Shown: piece by piece, positions 1 to 5,111 of the stretch
Layout of the letters: each line of letters starts with the position of its first letter
Position numbering within the stretch: position 1 is the first letter of the stretch
Source: Bacteroidales bacterium
GTDB taxonomy: Bacteria > Bacteroidota > Bacteroidia > Bacteroidales > P3
Length of the DNA: 6,157 nucleotides
NCBI GenBank assembly: GCA_017545365.1
Contig: JAFWOP010000101.1
Coordinates: 1 to 6,157 of the forward strand
Direction: 5' to 3'
Made by a program: the position numbers and the translations under genes
The notes under the pieces: generated by a model
What the model saw: only the letters and a program-made list of their open reading frames with translations
Database searches by the model: none
Told to the model about the DNA's origin: nothing

Positions 1-72
1 GTAGTGATTAGTGAATAGATAATTGTTCTGTTTGCAGCATACAAGACTATCGTCTGAACTCCTGAACTCCTT
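1..72. other. Non-coding left edge of the window
   Basis: No convincing gene is seen here on either strand. The only regularity is an octamer, CTGAACTC, present twice in tandem at 54-69. The next gene in the direction of transcription from HU would lie to the left of the window. In related genomes an N-acetylmuramoyl-L-alanine amidase gene often sits near this primase/HU cluster, but nothing of it is visible here. Confidence 0.5.
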
Positions 73-135
73 AAAAGAGCCCTCCTTTCCCCCCACCTCC
101 CCTCCCTCACGGGAGGGGTCGGGGGTGGGTCTTTT
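73..135 (-). terminator. Palindromic repeat R1 acting as probable terminator after the HU gene
   Basis: The HU stop codon (134-136) lies at the base of a long hairpin. Its tip is a perfect 8-bp stem, CCCCTCCC (99-106) and GGGAGGGG (111-118), with a TCAC loop (107-110). Outside this the C-rich and G-rich flanks pair imperfectly, and the base closes with AAAAGA against TCTTTT. On the minus strand it ends in a short U-rich run, so it would fit a rho-independent terminator; the mirrored A/T base means it could work in both directions. The core is the same repeat found inside the primase gene at 3161-3195 and 3491-3526. Termination itself is inferred. Confidence 0.6.
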
Positions 136-550
136 AGGCCAGCAGCTCGCTCGGCACGCGCTTCAGCTGCTTGTTCGTGCGGACGTACTTCAGGAGGTCG
201 GCCTCGGGACGGAAGCGGATGCCCACCTTCTTGATGTAGCTCGACGGGTCGAAGCTTTCGGCAGGGATGACGCTCTGCGCGAAGCACTTGCTCTGGAGGT
301 TCGCCTGCAAGGCACCGATCTCCTCCAGCACGATGCGCTGGCCCTGGAGCAGGTGCGTCTTGATGAACTCCTTCGCGGCGGTCAGCACCGCTACCACGTC
401 AGCCTTCGTCACGGTAGTGGCAAACTGGATGTCCTCGGCGAGGCTCTTGAAATCATAGTCGCCGGTCTTCACGGCGCGGTTGGTGGCGTAATCGACGCCC
501 TCGGCACCTCTCGGGTTGGTGCAACCCACAATTTGATAAGTAATTGGCAT
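134..550 (-). CDS. HU-family (HU-related, Bacteroidetes type) DNA-binding protein
   Basis: This 138-residue protein reads as a member of the HU/IHF superfamily, in the Bacteroidetes HU-related subgroup with an N-terminal extension. Such proteins bind and bend double-stranded DNA in the nucleoid, usually as dimers. Residues 1-34 form the extension (MPITYQIVG...). About 35-86 carry the helical HU core, with KSLAEDI, TKADVVAVL and a LLQGQRIVLEEIGALQ stretch matching the usual 'G..V.L...G.F' turn. About 87-120 would be the strand and DNA-binding arm region, with IKKVGIRFRPEADLL close to the family pattern. The tail is basic (KQLKR). The start is fixed by the family-like MPITYQI N-terminus. It has its own probable promoter (683-690) and a long structured leader. 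In related genomes HU genes of this type sit next to BT4734-type primase genes, as here. The family call is confident; its specific role is unknown. Confidence 0.9.
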   Translation of the reverse strand: MPITYQIVGCTNPRGAEGVDYATNRAVKTGDYDFKSLAEDIQFATTVTKADVVAVLTAAKEFIKTHLLQGQRIVLEEIGALQANLQSKCFAQSVIPAESFDPSSYIKKVGIRFRPEADLLKYVRTNKQLKRVPSELLA

Positions 551-561
551 AGCTTTTAGAT

Positions 562-589
562 AGTTAAGAGTTAAGAATTAAGAGTTAAG
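562..589 (-). repeat. Four tandem heptamers in the HU leader
   Basis: Four 7-bp units lie in a row: AGTTAAG, AGTTAAG, AATTAAG, AGTTAAG on the plus strand (CTTAACT on the transcribed strand). They end 11 bases before the HU start codon, so they lie in the untranslated leader next to the ribosome-binding region. The same heptamer family precedes the 123-aa gene at 1120-1175. Confidence 0.85.
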
Positions 590-590
590 A

Positions 591-672
591 GCCTCTCCCC
601 ATCCCTCCCCTGAAGGGAAGGGTGCTCCGGCCGGTTGTTTCACCCCTCCTTTAGGAGGGGGACGGGGGAGGC
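591..672. repeat. Palindromic repeat R2 in the HU leader
   Basis: This element is bounded by near-complementary ends: GCCTCTCCCC at 591-600 against GGGGGAGGC at 664-672. Inside are a CCCTCCCC/GGGAAGGG imperfect arm (603-622), a CCGGCCGG palindrome (628-635) and a perfect 7-bp arm, CCCCTCC-TTTA-GGAGGGG (643-660). The RNA could fold into a stem with two or three arms. It starts almost at the predicted transcription start of the HU gene, so the transcript would begin with this structure. In style it belongs with the C/G-rich repeats R1, R3 and R4, but it is a diverged variant. Confidence 0.65.
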
Positions 673-682
673 TTTTCTGGTG

Positions 683-690
683 CAAAGATA
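683..690 (-). promoter_or_regulatory. Probable promoter -7 box for the HU gene
   Basis: The minus strand reads TATCTTTG, a full match to the Bacteroidetes -7 consensus TAnnTTTG. The expected -33 TTG is not clear at the usual 19-21 bp distance; the strand reads GGAAAC there. The predicted start near 676 gives a leader of about 125 bases that includes R2 and the heptamers. Confidence 0.55.
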
Positions 691-720
691 ATACATTCTT
701 TTTTGTCAGTTTCCGATGGC

Positions 721-768
721 AGCGAGAGCCCTCTCTCACGCCGATTACGCTGCAAGAGCAGCGTAATC
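721..768 (-). terminator. Perfect hairpin across the stop codon of the 123-aa gene
   Basis: GATTACGCTGC (743-753) and GCAGCGTAATC (758-768) form a perfect 11-bp inverted repeat with a 4-base loop. It covers the last codons and the stop (745-747) of the 123-aa gene. A smaller GAGAG-CC-CTCTC palindrome lies just beyond it on the transcript (724-735). There is no U-run directly after, so it is not a classical intrinsic terminator. It could be a transcript-end stabiliser or a U-run-independent terminator. The hairpin is seen; its role is inferred. Confidence 0.45.
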
Positions 769-1116
769 TTCTTTGTCAGGCATCGGGCCGAGGAAGTGGA
801 GGATGGCAGCCACGTGGGCGGGCAGGAACTGCTTGGCGGTAACCCAGGGGCAGATGTCGCTCAGCACGTCGGAGAGATAGACGTTGCCGTCATCGCGTGC
901 CAGCGCACGGTCGTCGTCCGAGAGTGTCCCCACCGGCTGCCGCGCATGGAGGAGTTCGTAGTGTAGCGCCTTGCGAGCCAGCTCGCCCTTCGGCTCTTCA
1001 GGATGGTACGCCTGTGCCAGCTCGCGCTTCAGCATCGCGCGCGGGGGCGTGCAGGCGTCGATAGAAAAGGTGTAGGAGCGCGTGCGCCCCTGGCAAGGGA
1101 AAATAGTGTAGTACAT
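745..1116 (-). CDS. DUF4248-like small protein
   Basis: This 123-residue protein resembles DUF4248, a small Bacteroidetes family of unknown function often encoded beside BT4734-type primase genes. The similarity rests on the pattern KRELAQAYHPE at 30-40, ARKAL at 47-51, and TAKQFLPAHVAAILHFLGPM at 93-112, which fits the family ending 'tp.qV..I...LG.P'. The middle section (about 58-88, acidic, LSDDDRALARDD) is not recognised and may be an insertion relative to typical members. The gene starts at 1116, three bases from a run of eight heptamers. An in-frame Met at residue 28 is an alternative start that would give a size closer to the family. The stop lies inside a perfect hairpin. No TAnnTTTG box is seen upstream, and a terminator-like hairpin separates it from the primase gene. 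Function is unknown; the family call is by eye. Confidence 0.6.
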   Translation of the reverse strand: MYYTIFPCQGRTRSYTFSIDACTPPRAMLKRELAQAYHPEEPKGELARKALHYELLHARQPVGTLSDDDRALARDDGNVYLSDVLSDICPWVTAKQFLPAHVAAILHFLGPMPDKEDYAALAA

Positions 1117-1119
1117 TTC

Positions 1120-1175
1120 AGTTCATAGTTAAGAGTTCATAGTTAAGAGTTTATAGTTCATAGTCGGTAGTTAAG
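1120..1175 (-). repeat. Eight tandem heptamers before the DUF4248-like gene
   Basis: Eight contiguous 7-bp units run in register: AGTTCAT, AGTTAAG, AGTTCAT, AGTTAAG, AGTTTAT, AGTTCAT, AGTCGGT, AGTTAAG. All start with AGT. They end three bases from the start codon of the 123-aa gene, so they occupy its ribosome-binding region. The same family lies before HU (562-589). Confidence 0.9.
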
Positions 1176-1209
1176 AAAAAGCGCAGGGGAACAGGCCTCC
1201 CATCCCCCT
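1176..1209 (-). terminator. Possible terminator after the primase-like gene
   Basis: On the minus strand a G-run (AGGGGGA, 1209-1203) can pair with TCCCCT (1190-1185) around a loop holding GGCC, followed by GCGC and five Us (1180-1176). The stem is only 5-6 bp, so this is a weak candidate. If real, it ends the 93-aa/103-aa/primase unit 66-99 bases past the primase stop. Confidence 0.4.
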
Positions 1210-1223
1210 ACGCTATACGAGGT

Positions 1224-1267
1224 ACAAAACCGAAAATGACCTCTTGACCTCATGACCTCATGACCTC
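1224..1267 (-). repeat. Left GAGGTCAT array (inverted copy)
   Basis: Read on the minus strand from 1267 down to 1236, four octamers follow without gaps: GAGGTCAT, GAGGTCAT, GAGGTCAA, GAGGTCAT. Then TTTCGGTTTTGT runs to 1224. The same series occurs on the plus strand at 5997-6041 with the same variant third unit, so the two copies form a 4.7-kb-spaced inverted repeat with both arms pointing outward. The array begins seven bases after the primase stop codon. Confidence 0.9.
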
Positions 1268-1274
1268 TGGCATC

Positions 1275-3830
1275 TTACTTTCCCGGGATGGGCGATGCCT
1301 CCAGCTTCCTGTAAGAACCCTTGTCGATGCGGACTATCAGCCCCTGATTCACCCAATGCCGTAGCATCATACGCGTGGCATTATAGGCACTGTTCCCTCC
1401 GCGCAGGGTGACAGCATCGGAAATCTTGAATTCCTGGGGCAGGCGGCTGTAGTAGGTGTCGTTGCTTCCTGAGCGCTCCCTGTCGCCAGTTTGATAGTCT
1501 TCGGATTCGTAGGCGGCTTCGATGCGGGTGCGGAAGTAGAGGAGCAGCATGTCCAGCGTGTAGTCGGCAAGGGTGTCGAAGAGCGTCAGCATGGCATCTG
1601 TCTGATAGGCCTGCAGGGCATCGTTGAGGGCGTCGGGGTGCGCCTCCAGATACTCCTTTGCCGTCTGGCAGCCGTCGGCCCATGCGGGCTTCTCGCCCTC
1701 GTTGTCGTCGAGCTGGCGCAGCAGGTCCCCGGCGTAGGCGCAGAGCATGAAGCAGGCGGTGTAGCGCATGGCTGTCACAGGGGCACGCATGCGCAGGCGG
1801 GCACGCGCCTTGTCATCGTTCTTCAGCGTCTCCAGGCGCACGCGCTCCAGCCACGCGCGGCAGCGCTTCTCCAGCAGGGGCAGCACCAGATCGCCCTGCA
1901 TCAGCTCCAGCACCTCCGCCACGCGGGCGATGTTCTCCTCCGCCTGCTGGCTGCGGCTCTGCGAGTCCGCGAGGGGGGTGTACGTGTTGTCAGGCGTCCT
2001 GCCGATAGCCAGACGGGTGATGGCGCCGTTGGTGTAATTGCGGTGCGCGCGGTAGAGGGCATCGGGCGTGCAGCAGAGCGTCATGTTCCATAGCACCTTG
2101 TGGATGACAACGCCCGTCGATTTGCCGTTGGCAAAGTCCGTCGAGTAGGAGCCGTTGTCGTACGCATCGCGCTGGAGGACAGACGTGTTGGCCCACGCTG
2201 CCGAGCTGTTCTGCGACAGTTGGTCTGCCTCGGAGGTGTAGCTGTAGAGGTGCTTGCCCTGGCTCTGCTGCAGACGCGTGAGCAGCTGCGCGATGGAGGT
2301 GCGGAGGCTCTGGCAGCGGATGAGCACCTTCGGGTCCTGGGGCTGCTCCTTGGCGTTCTTCCTACGTTCGCGCAGCTGCAGATACTCCTGCTCCTGGCGG
2401 AGTGCCTCGTCGTCCTCGCGGATGAGCTTGCCCATCCAGAGGAGGTACAGCGCATCCAGCTTGCTCTTGTTGGATGCCGCCTCGCCCACGATGTAGGCGG
2501 TGAGGTTGAGGTGGCGCATCTCGCCGTGCACGTCCAGACGGACACCCGTTGCCAGCGCGCCTATCATGGGCCCGATGCCGATGAGGGCGGGCATGTGCAT
2601 GGTGCGGGGCAGACCCTCCAGCGAGTCGCGCACGCCCATGGCGAGGGCAGCAGAGGGGATGCGGTTGATGTAGTGCTGCTCGTCGCGCTCCTCAGCCTCG
2701 TCAAGTGCCTGCACGAGGCGCAGGTTGTCGGCATTCTCCGCCTTGATGCTCAGCAGCACCTGATGCAGGCGCGGCGGCATGCGGGTAATCTTTTCCTTCA
2801 GGGCGCTGTCGATGCACTTCATCTTCTCCTCCTGCGGGAAGCCGTCGTAGCAGGGTATCACCTTGTCCAACAGCTCACGCGAGAAGCCGCAGATGTGCCT
2901 GAGGTTGCATGCCAGCTCAAACGTCAGCGTGTCGCGGTTCGACTTCACCGGCTCCTGCCCCCCGTAGTGAATCGTCCACCACTTTTTAATAATGGTACTA
3001 TAAGGGATGCCCAAATAAGAGAGAATACCCCCTCCCTGCTCCCCCGTAAGGGGGAGAGAAGACCCACCCCCGACCCCTCCCGTGATGGAGGGGAGTGGGC
3101 TGCGCGGTGACTCTGCGCTAACAAGTCTCCCCTCACGGGGAGATTTAGAGGGGTCTTCCTCCCCTCCCTCACGGGAGGGGCAGGGGGTGGGTCTTGAGGT
3201 TTTGGGGGTGGGTTTCCAGATGGCTTCATCGAGGTAATAGAAATACTCCTTGCTGACAAGGAACGAGCTGCGTGCCAAGTCCTTGCAGACGCTGTCAATC
3301 TCCACGCCCAGCACGTCAGCCACGCGCTGCTGGTTGCCCGCGATGTCGAGGGCAGGGTCACACACCGCCACGATGCGCAAGCCCTTTGTCGAGGGCGTCA
3401 GATGCACTGCAAGGATGGGAAGAAGACCCCCTCCCTGCTCCCCCGTAAGGGGGAGAGCCTCACTACGTTCGGGAGCTGGCGCGCAGCTCTCCCCTCCCTC
3501 ACGGGAGGGGGCGGGGGTGGGTCTTTCTATTAGCGGCTTCACCTTTTCCATGTATAATGAAAGGGGGTCTTCCACACCATCGATGTCCACCATAAACAAC
3601 CCGCTGGGCTGGGCATCGGCATTCTTGCGGCGCCCGTGGGGAAAGTGTGCCTGCCACGTGATGACGGGCAGACGCTTCTTCAGCTTGGCGCGTGCCTCGT
3701 CGTCCTTCTCGGCTGCAATCTGCTGGAGCAGCCTGCCCAGGGCCGGGCTGCACGTGTAGTGCTCAAAGAGCGCCTTCGTGCAGACCATGCCCCGGCTGTG
3801 GACGTTCGGAAAGAAATCGAACCGTGCCAT
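1275..3830 (-). CDS. BT4734-type (VirE-N) / DUF3987-like primase-helicase protein with two repeat-derived inserts
   Basis: The 851-residue protein reads as a Bacteroidetes primase-helicase-like protein. Residues 1-100 match the BT4734-like N-terminal (VirE_N) domain: FFPNVHS, LPVITWQAHFPHGRR and GLFMVDIDG with D82 and D84. STKGLRIVAV (147-156) and SVCKDLARSSF (180-190) continue it. DxD followed by SxKG resembles archaeo-eukaryotic primases, which is inference. About 275-360 is helical and primase C-terminal-like. About 395-650 resembles DUF3987 with a P-loop at 449-456, GEAASNKS, where Asn454 replaces the usual Gly. TRLAIGR near 605-612 may be an arginine-finger region. The last 45 residues look like a winged helix. 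Repeat R4 encodes residues about 102-137 and R3 about 212-270 (PTPxPSREGGE ... LPLTGEQGGG), in frame. The start ATG shares one base with the preceding stop (TGATG), implying translational coupling. Domain calls are by eye. Confidence 0.85.
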   Translation of the reverse strand: MARFDFFPNVHSRGMVCTKALFEHYTCSPALGRLLQQIAAEKDDEARAKLKKRLPVITWQAHFPHGRRKNADAQPSGLFMVDIDGVEDPLSLYMEKVKPLIERPTPAPSREGGESCAPAPERSEALPLTGEQGGGLLPILAVHLTPSTKGLRIVAVCDPALDIAGNQQRVADVLGVEIDSVCKDLARSSFLVSKEYFYYLDEAIWKPTPKTSRPTPCPSREGGEEDPSKSPREGRLVSAESPRSPLPSITGGVGGGSSLPLTGEQGGGILSYLGIPYSTIIKKWWTIHYGGQEPVKSNRDTLTFELACNLRHICGFSRELLDKVIPCYDGFPQEEKMKCIDSALKEKITRMPPRLHQVLLSIKAENADNLRLVQALDEAEERDEQHYINRIPSAALAMGVRDSLEGLPRTMHMPALIGIGPMIGALATGVRLDVHGEMRHLNLTAYIVGEAASNKSKLDALYLLWMGKLIREDDEALRQEQEYLQLRERRKNAKEQPQDPKVLIRCQSLRTSIAQLLTRLQQSQGKHLYSYTSEADQLSQNSSAAWANTSVLQRDAYDNGSYSTDFANGKSTGVVIHKVLWNMTLCCTPDALYRAHRNYTNGAITRLAIGRTPDNTYTPLADSQSRSQQAEENIARVAEVLELMQGDLVLPLLEKRCRAWLERVRLETLKNDDKARARLRMRAPVTAMRYTACFMLCAYAGDLLRQLDDNEGEKPAWADGCQTAKEYLEAHPDALNDALQAYQTDAMLTLFDTLADYTLDMLLLYFRTRIEAAYESEDYQTGDRERSGSNDTYYSRLPQEFKISDAVTLRGGNSAYNATRMMLRHWVNQGLIVRIDKGSYRKLEASPIPGK
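3028..3195. repeat. Composite palindromic repeat R3 inside the primase-like gene
   Basis: About 168 bp in the coding region consist of four hairpins in a row: CTCCCCC-GTAA-GGGGGAG (3039-3056), CCCCTCC-CGTGAT-GGAGGGG (3074-3093), TCTCCCC-TCAC-GGGGAGA (3126-3143) and CCCCTCCC-TCAC-GGGAGGGG (3161-3180). The two ends (GACCCAC-type and GTGGGTC-type) are inverted relatives of each other. The reading frame stays open and codes about 56 residues rich in Pro, Gly, Ser, Arg and Glu. A further partial copy (GGGGGTGGGTTT, 3204-3215) lies just outside. Confidence 0.9.
3424..3526. repeat. Palindromic repeat R4 inside the primase-like gene
   Basis: About 103 bp hold two hairpins, CTCCCCC-GTAA-GGGGGAG (3438-3455) and CCCCTCCC-TCAC-GGGAGGGG (3491-3510), around a short unrelated middle (about 3458-3484). 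The ends are inverted relatives, as in R3, and both elements begin and end with the same two modules in the same order. In the protein it gives RPTPAPSREGGE ... LPLTGEQGGG, between the DxD motif and the STKG motif of the N-terminal domain. Confidence 0.9.
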
Positions 3831-4141
3831 CAGGCTGCCTCCTTTCCGTTCTGGGGTTCGTAGTCGTACGCCAGCCAGTCAGCCATGTCGCTGGCCTCTT
3901 CCTCCAGCATGTCGGCGATGTGCTCGGGCAGCTCGCCGGGGGCAAACTGGAACTCGGCAATCCACTTCGACTTGTAGCGGCGCAGCGTGCCGTGCGTGGT
4001 GCTGAACACCGGCGCGGGCTTGTGGCGATCCGTGTTGTTGAAGAGGCGCACGATAAGCTCCTCGTTACCAAACTCGTCCGTGGTGGCACGCACCGATGCC
4101 TTGCGGACATTACCTAACTCTAAACGAATGTCATTCTTCAT
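3830..4141 (-). CDS. Small unknown protein coupled to the primase-like gene
   Basis: I do not recognise this 103-residue protein. The N-terminal half (4-66) alternates polar and hydrophobic residues as in a beta-rich fold: IRLELGNV, ASVRATTD, ELIVRLFNN, APVFSTTHG, KWIAEFQF. The second half (70-95) is an acidic amphipathic helix (LPEHIADMLEEEASDMADWLAY). No signal peptide or membrane segment is seen. Its stop overlaps the primase start by one base (TGATG), and it follows the 93-aa gene after 40 bases with no terminator, so the three genes look like one operon. An accessory factor for the primase-like protein is a reasonable guess from position only. Confidence 0.8.
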   Translation of the reverse strand: MKNDIRLELGNVRKASVRATTDEFGNEELIVRLFNNTDRHKPAPVFSTTHGTLRRYKSKWIAEFQFAPGELPEHIADMLEEEASDMADWLAYDYEPQNGKEAA

Positions 4142-4181
4142 AAAGCGATAACATTTTGAAGGTTAAACGAATGTGTTAAGA

Positions 4182-4463
4182 TTAGAATTTGTTTGCGTTG
4201 CGCAGCACGGCCTTGTTGTACACGCGGCTGCCCCAGCTGTCGGTAGTCAGCTGCAGATCGCCCTCGATGACGTCGCCCGTGCGGATGCCCTGCGCGATGA
4301 ACTGCGTGGCATGCTCGCCCGACAGCGTCGCCATCTGCCGCTGGTAGAACTCCCCGTCAGCCCACTCCACGAGCACGTCGAGCGCCTTGTACGGGTTGCC
4401 TGTTGTCTTACTCACACCCTCGCGGAGGGTGCCAATCATCTTCACTGTTGCCTGAATGTTCAT
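4182..4463 (-). CDS. Small probable OB-fold / SSB-like protein
   Basis: This 93-residue protein has the look of a single small OB fold. It has a first strand pair (IQATVKMIGTLREGVSK), the turn TTGNPYKALDVLVEW at 20-34, a helix-like stretch (GEHATQFIAQGI, 49-60), then RTGDVIEGDLQL (61-72) and a final strand (SRVYNKAVLRNA, 79-90). This order, with TGNPYK and GDVIEG, resembles single-stranded DNA-binding proteins and small Bacteroidetes OB-fold families such as DUF3127. The call is from pattern only, and there is no acidic SSB-type tail. It is the first gene of the unit leading into the primase-like gene, which fits a single-strand-binding partner. A TATCTTTG promoter box lies 74 bases upstream. 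The start at 4463 follows an A-rich leader and has no Shine-Dalgarno site, as is usual in this phylum. Confidence 0.75.
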   Translation of the reverse strand: MNIQATVKMIGTLREGVSKTTGNPYKALDVLVEWADGEFYQRQMATLSGEHATQFIAQGIRTGDVIEGDLQLTTDSWGSRVYNKAVLRNANKF

Positions 4464-4510
4464 AATCGTAATTCTTTTTATTTAGGGTTAAACTATCGTG
4501 GACTCCCCAG

Positions 4511-4520
4511 GGTGCGCACC
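4511..4520. promoter_or_regulatory. Perfect 10-bp palindrome in the early leader of the OB-fold gene
   Basis: GGTGCGCACC is a perfect palindrome lying about 17-26 bases downstream of the TATCTTTG box, just past the expected transcription start. The position would suit a repressor site or a small leader hairpin. It is short and occurs once, so the regulatory role is a guess. Confidence 0.3.
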
Positions 4521-4536
4521 GCTCTGAAATCCGATG

Positions 4537-4544
4537 CAAAGATA
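4537..4544 (-). promoter_or_regulatory. Probable promoter -7 box for the OB-fold/unknown/primase unit
   Basis: The minus strand reads TATCTTTG, matching TAnnTTTG. No good -33 TTG is seen at 19-21 bp upstream. The box lies 26 bases downstream of the second terminator hairpin of the preceding unit, where a fresh promoter is expected. Predicted leader length is about 68 bases. Confidence 0.6.
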
Positions 4545-4569
4545 GGGGCATTCCCTGAGCCGGCATGAG

Positions 4570-4608
4570 AAAAAAATCGGTCATTATCGAACGACCGACA
4601 ATGACCGA
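4570..4608 (-). terminator. Strong intrinsic terminator (second of two)
   Basis: On the minus strand TCGGTCATTGTCG and CGATAATGACCGA pair over 13 positions (one G-U) with a 6-base loop (GTCGTT), followed directly by seven Us (plus-strand A-run 4570-4576). This is a classical rho-independent terminator. It lies 36 bases past the 155-aa stop and ends the 217-aa/155-aa unit. Confidence 0.85.
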
Positions 4609-4614
4609 AAAAGA

Positions 4615-4643
4615 CCGAAAAAACAGCCGTTTCCGAGGCTTTT
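4615..4643 (-). terminator. Terminator-like hairpin right after the 155-aa gene
   Basis: Directly after the stop codon the minus strand reads AAAAA-AGCC, an 8-base loop TCGGAAAC, then GGCT-G-TTTTTT. The G/C core is short (AGCC/GGCT), but flanking A/T pairs and the U-run make it terminator-like. It forms a tandem pair with the stronger hairpin at 4570-4608. Confidence 0.65.
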
Positions 4644-5111
4644 TTAGGTCAGGAACTGACGGAATTCCTCCACCATGGCATCGAAAATCTCCCCTTGGTA
4701 AACCAGTTGCGCCGTGTTGGTGTTGCGGCTGAACGTCGATTTGGCGCAGATTCCGCCGAATTCGCCCTTGAACTCCTCCCATGTGGGGCGGCGTATCACC
4801 CCCGCGACTTGCGCTGCCGCGACGGGCATCACCACGTCCTGCGGCTTGGCCTTGCCCTCCATCAGCTGGCGTATCCTGCCGATGACCTCGGCAGCCTTCT
4901 CCTTATTATATACGGCAGCGGCAAAGCTGGATGCCGCCTCCGCCGTACCCTTCGCGGGCTTCTGGGCAGAGGGCTTCTTATCCGTCACGCCTATGTGCAC
5001 GTGCGCGTTGTCGTGGATGTCGAACATCGGGCCGTTGAAGGTCACACTCCCGTTGAACGTCACCCCCAGCGCCTCGCTTGATTTCCTCTTAGTTTTCTTC
5101 TTAGTTTCCAT
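4644..5111 (-). CDS. Unknown 155-aa protein with N-terminal GPM...IxxNxxVxIG motif
   Basis: The function is not recognised. The N-terminus is very basic (METKKKTKRK). Residues 17-41 hold two VTFNG steps followed by GPM-x-D-I-x-x-N-x-x-V-x-I-G, which looks like short beta strands of a repeat-type fold. A low-complexity linker (45-63; Lys, Pro, Ala) follows, then a helix (66-86), and a C-terminal region (105-155: RPTWEEFKGEFGG, then a helical FDAMVEEFRQFLT end). The start ATG lies inside the end of the 217-aa gene with an 11-base overlap (ATGGAAACTAA), so the two are surely co-transcribed and probably translationally coupled. The 217-aa protein ends with the same motif, suggesting that the two proteins assemble or bind a common partner. 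Two terminators follow the gene. An alternative view is that this is a small helical DNA-binding regulator. Confidence 0.8.
   Translation of the reverse strand: METKKKTKRKSSEALGVTFNGSVTFNGPMFDIHDNAHVHIGVTDKKPSAQKPAKGTAEAASSFAAAVYNKEKAAEVIGRIRQLMEGKAKPQDVVMPVAAAQVAGVIRRPTWEEFKGEFGGICAKSTFSRNTNTAQLVYQGEIFDAMVEEFRQFLT

Noticed and set aside
1..72. Small 'smalltalk'-type protein gene often found near these clusters
   Set aside because: The only ATG frame on the minus strand after the HU terminator stops within ten codons and shows no membrane-like segment.
23..559. 178-aa plus-strand open frame covering the HU gene
   Set aside because: It is the reverse shadow of the HU gene and of repeat R1; the minus-strand protein matches a known family.
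2100..3110. 336-aa open frame on the plus strand
   Set aside because: It is antisense to the well-supported primase-like gene, its translation is low-complexity and His/Leu/Val/Arg-rich without any domain, and it is explained by the G+C-rich codon pattern of the opposite strand.
3028..3526. CRISPR array suggested by repeated C/G-rich units
   Set aside because: The units are palindromic modules of unequal length and orientation within an open reading frame, with no regular spacers and no cas genes.
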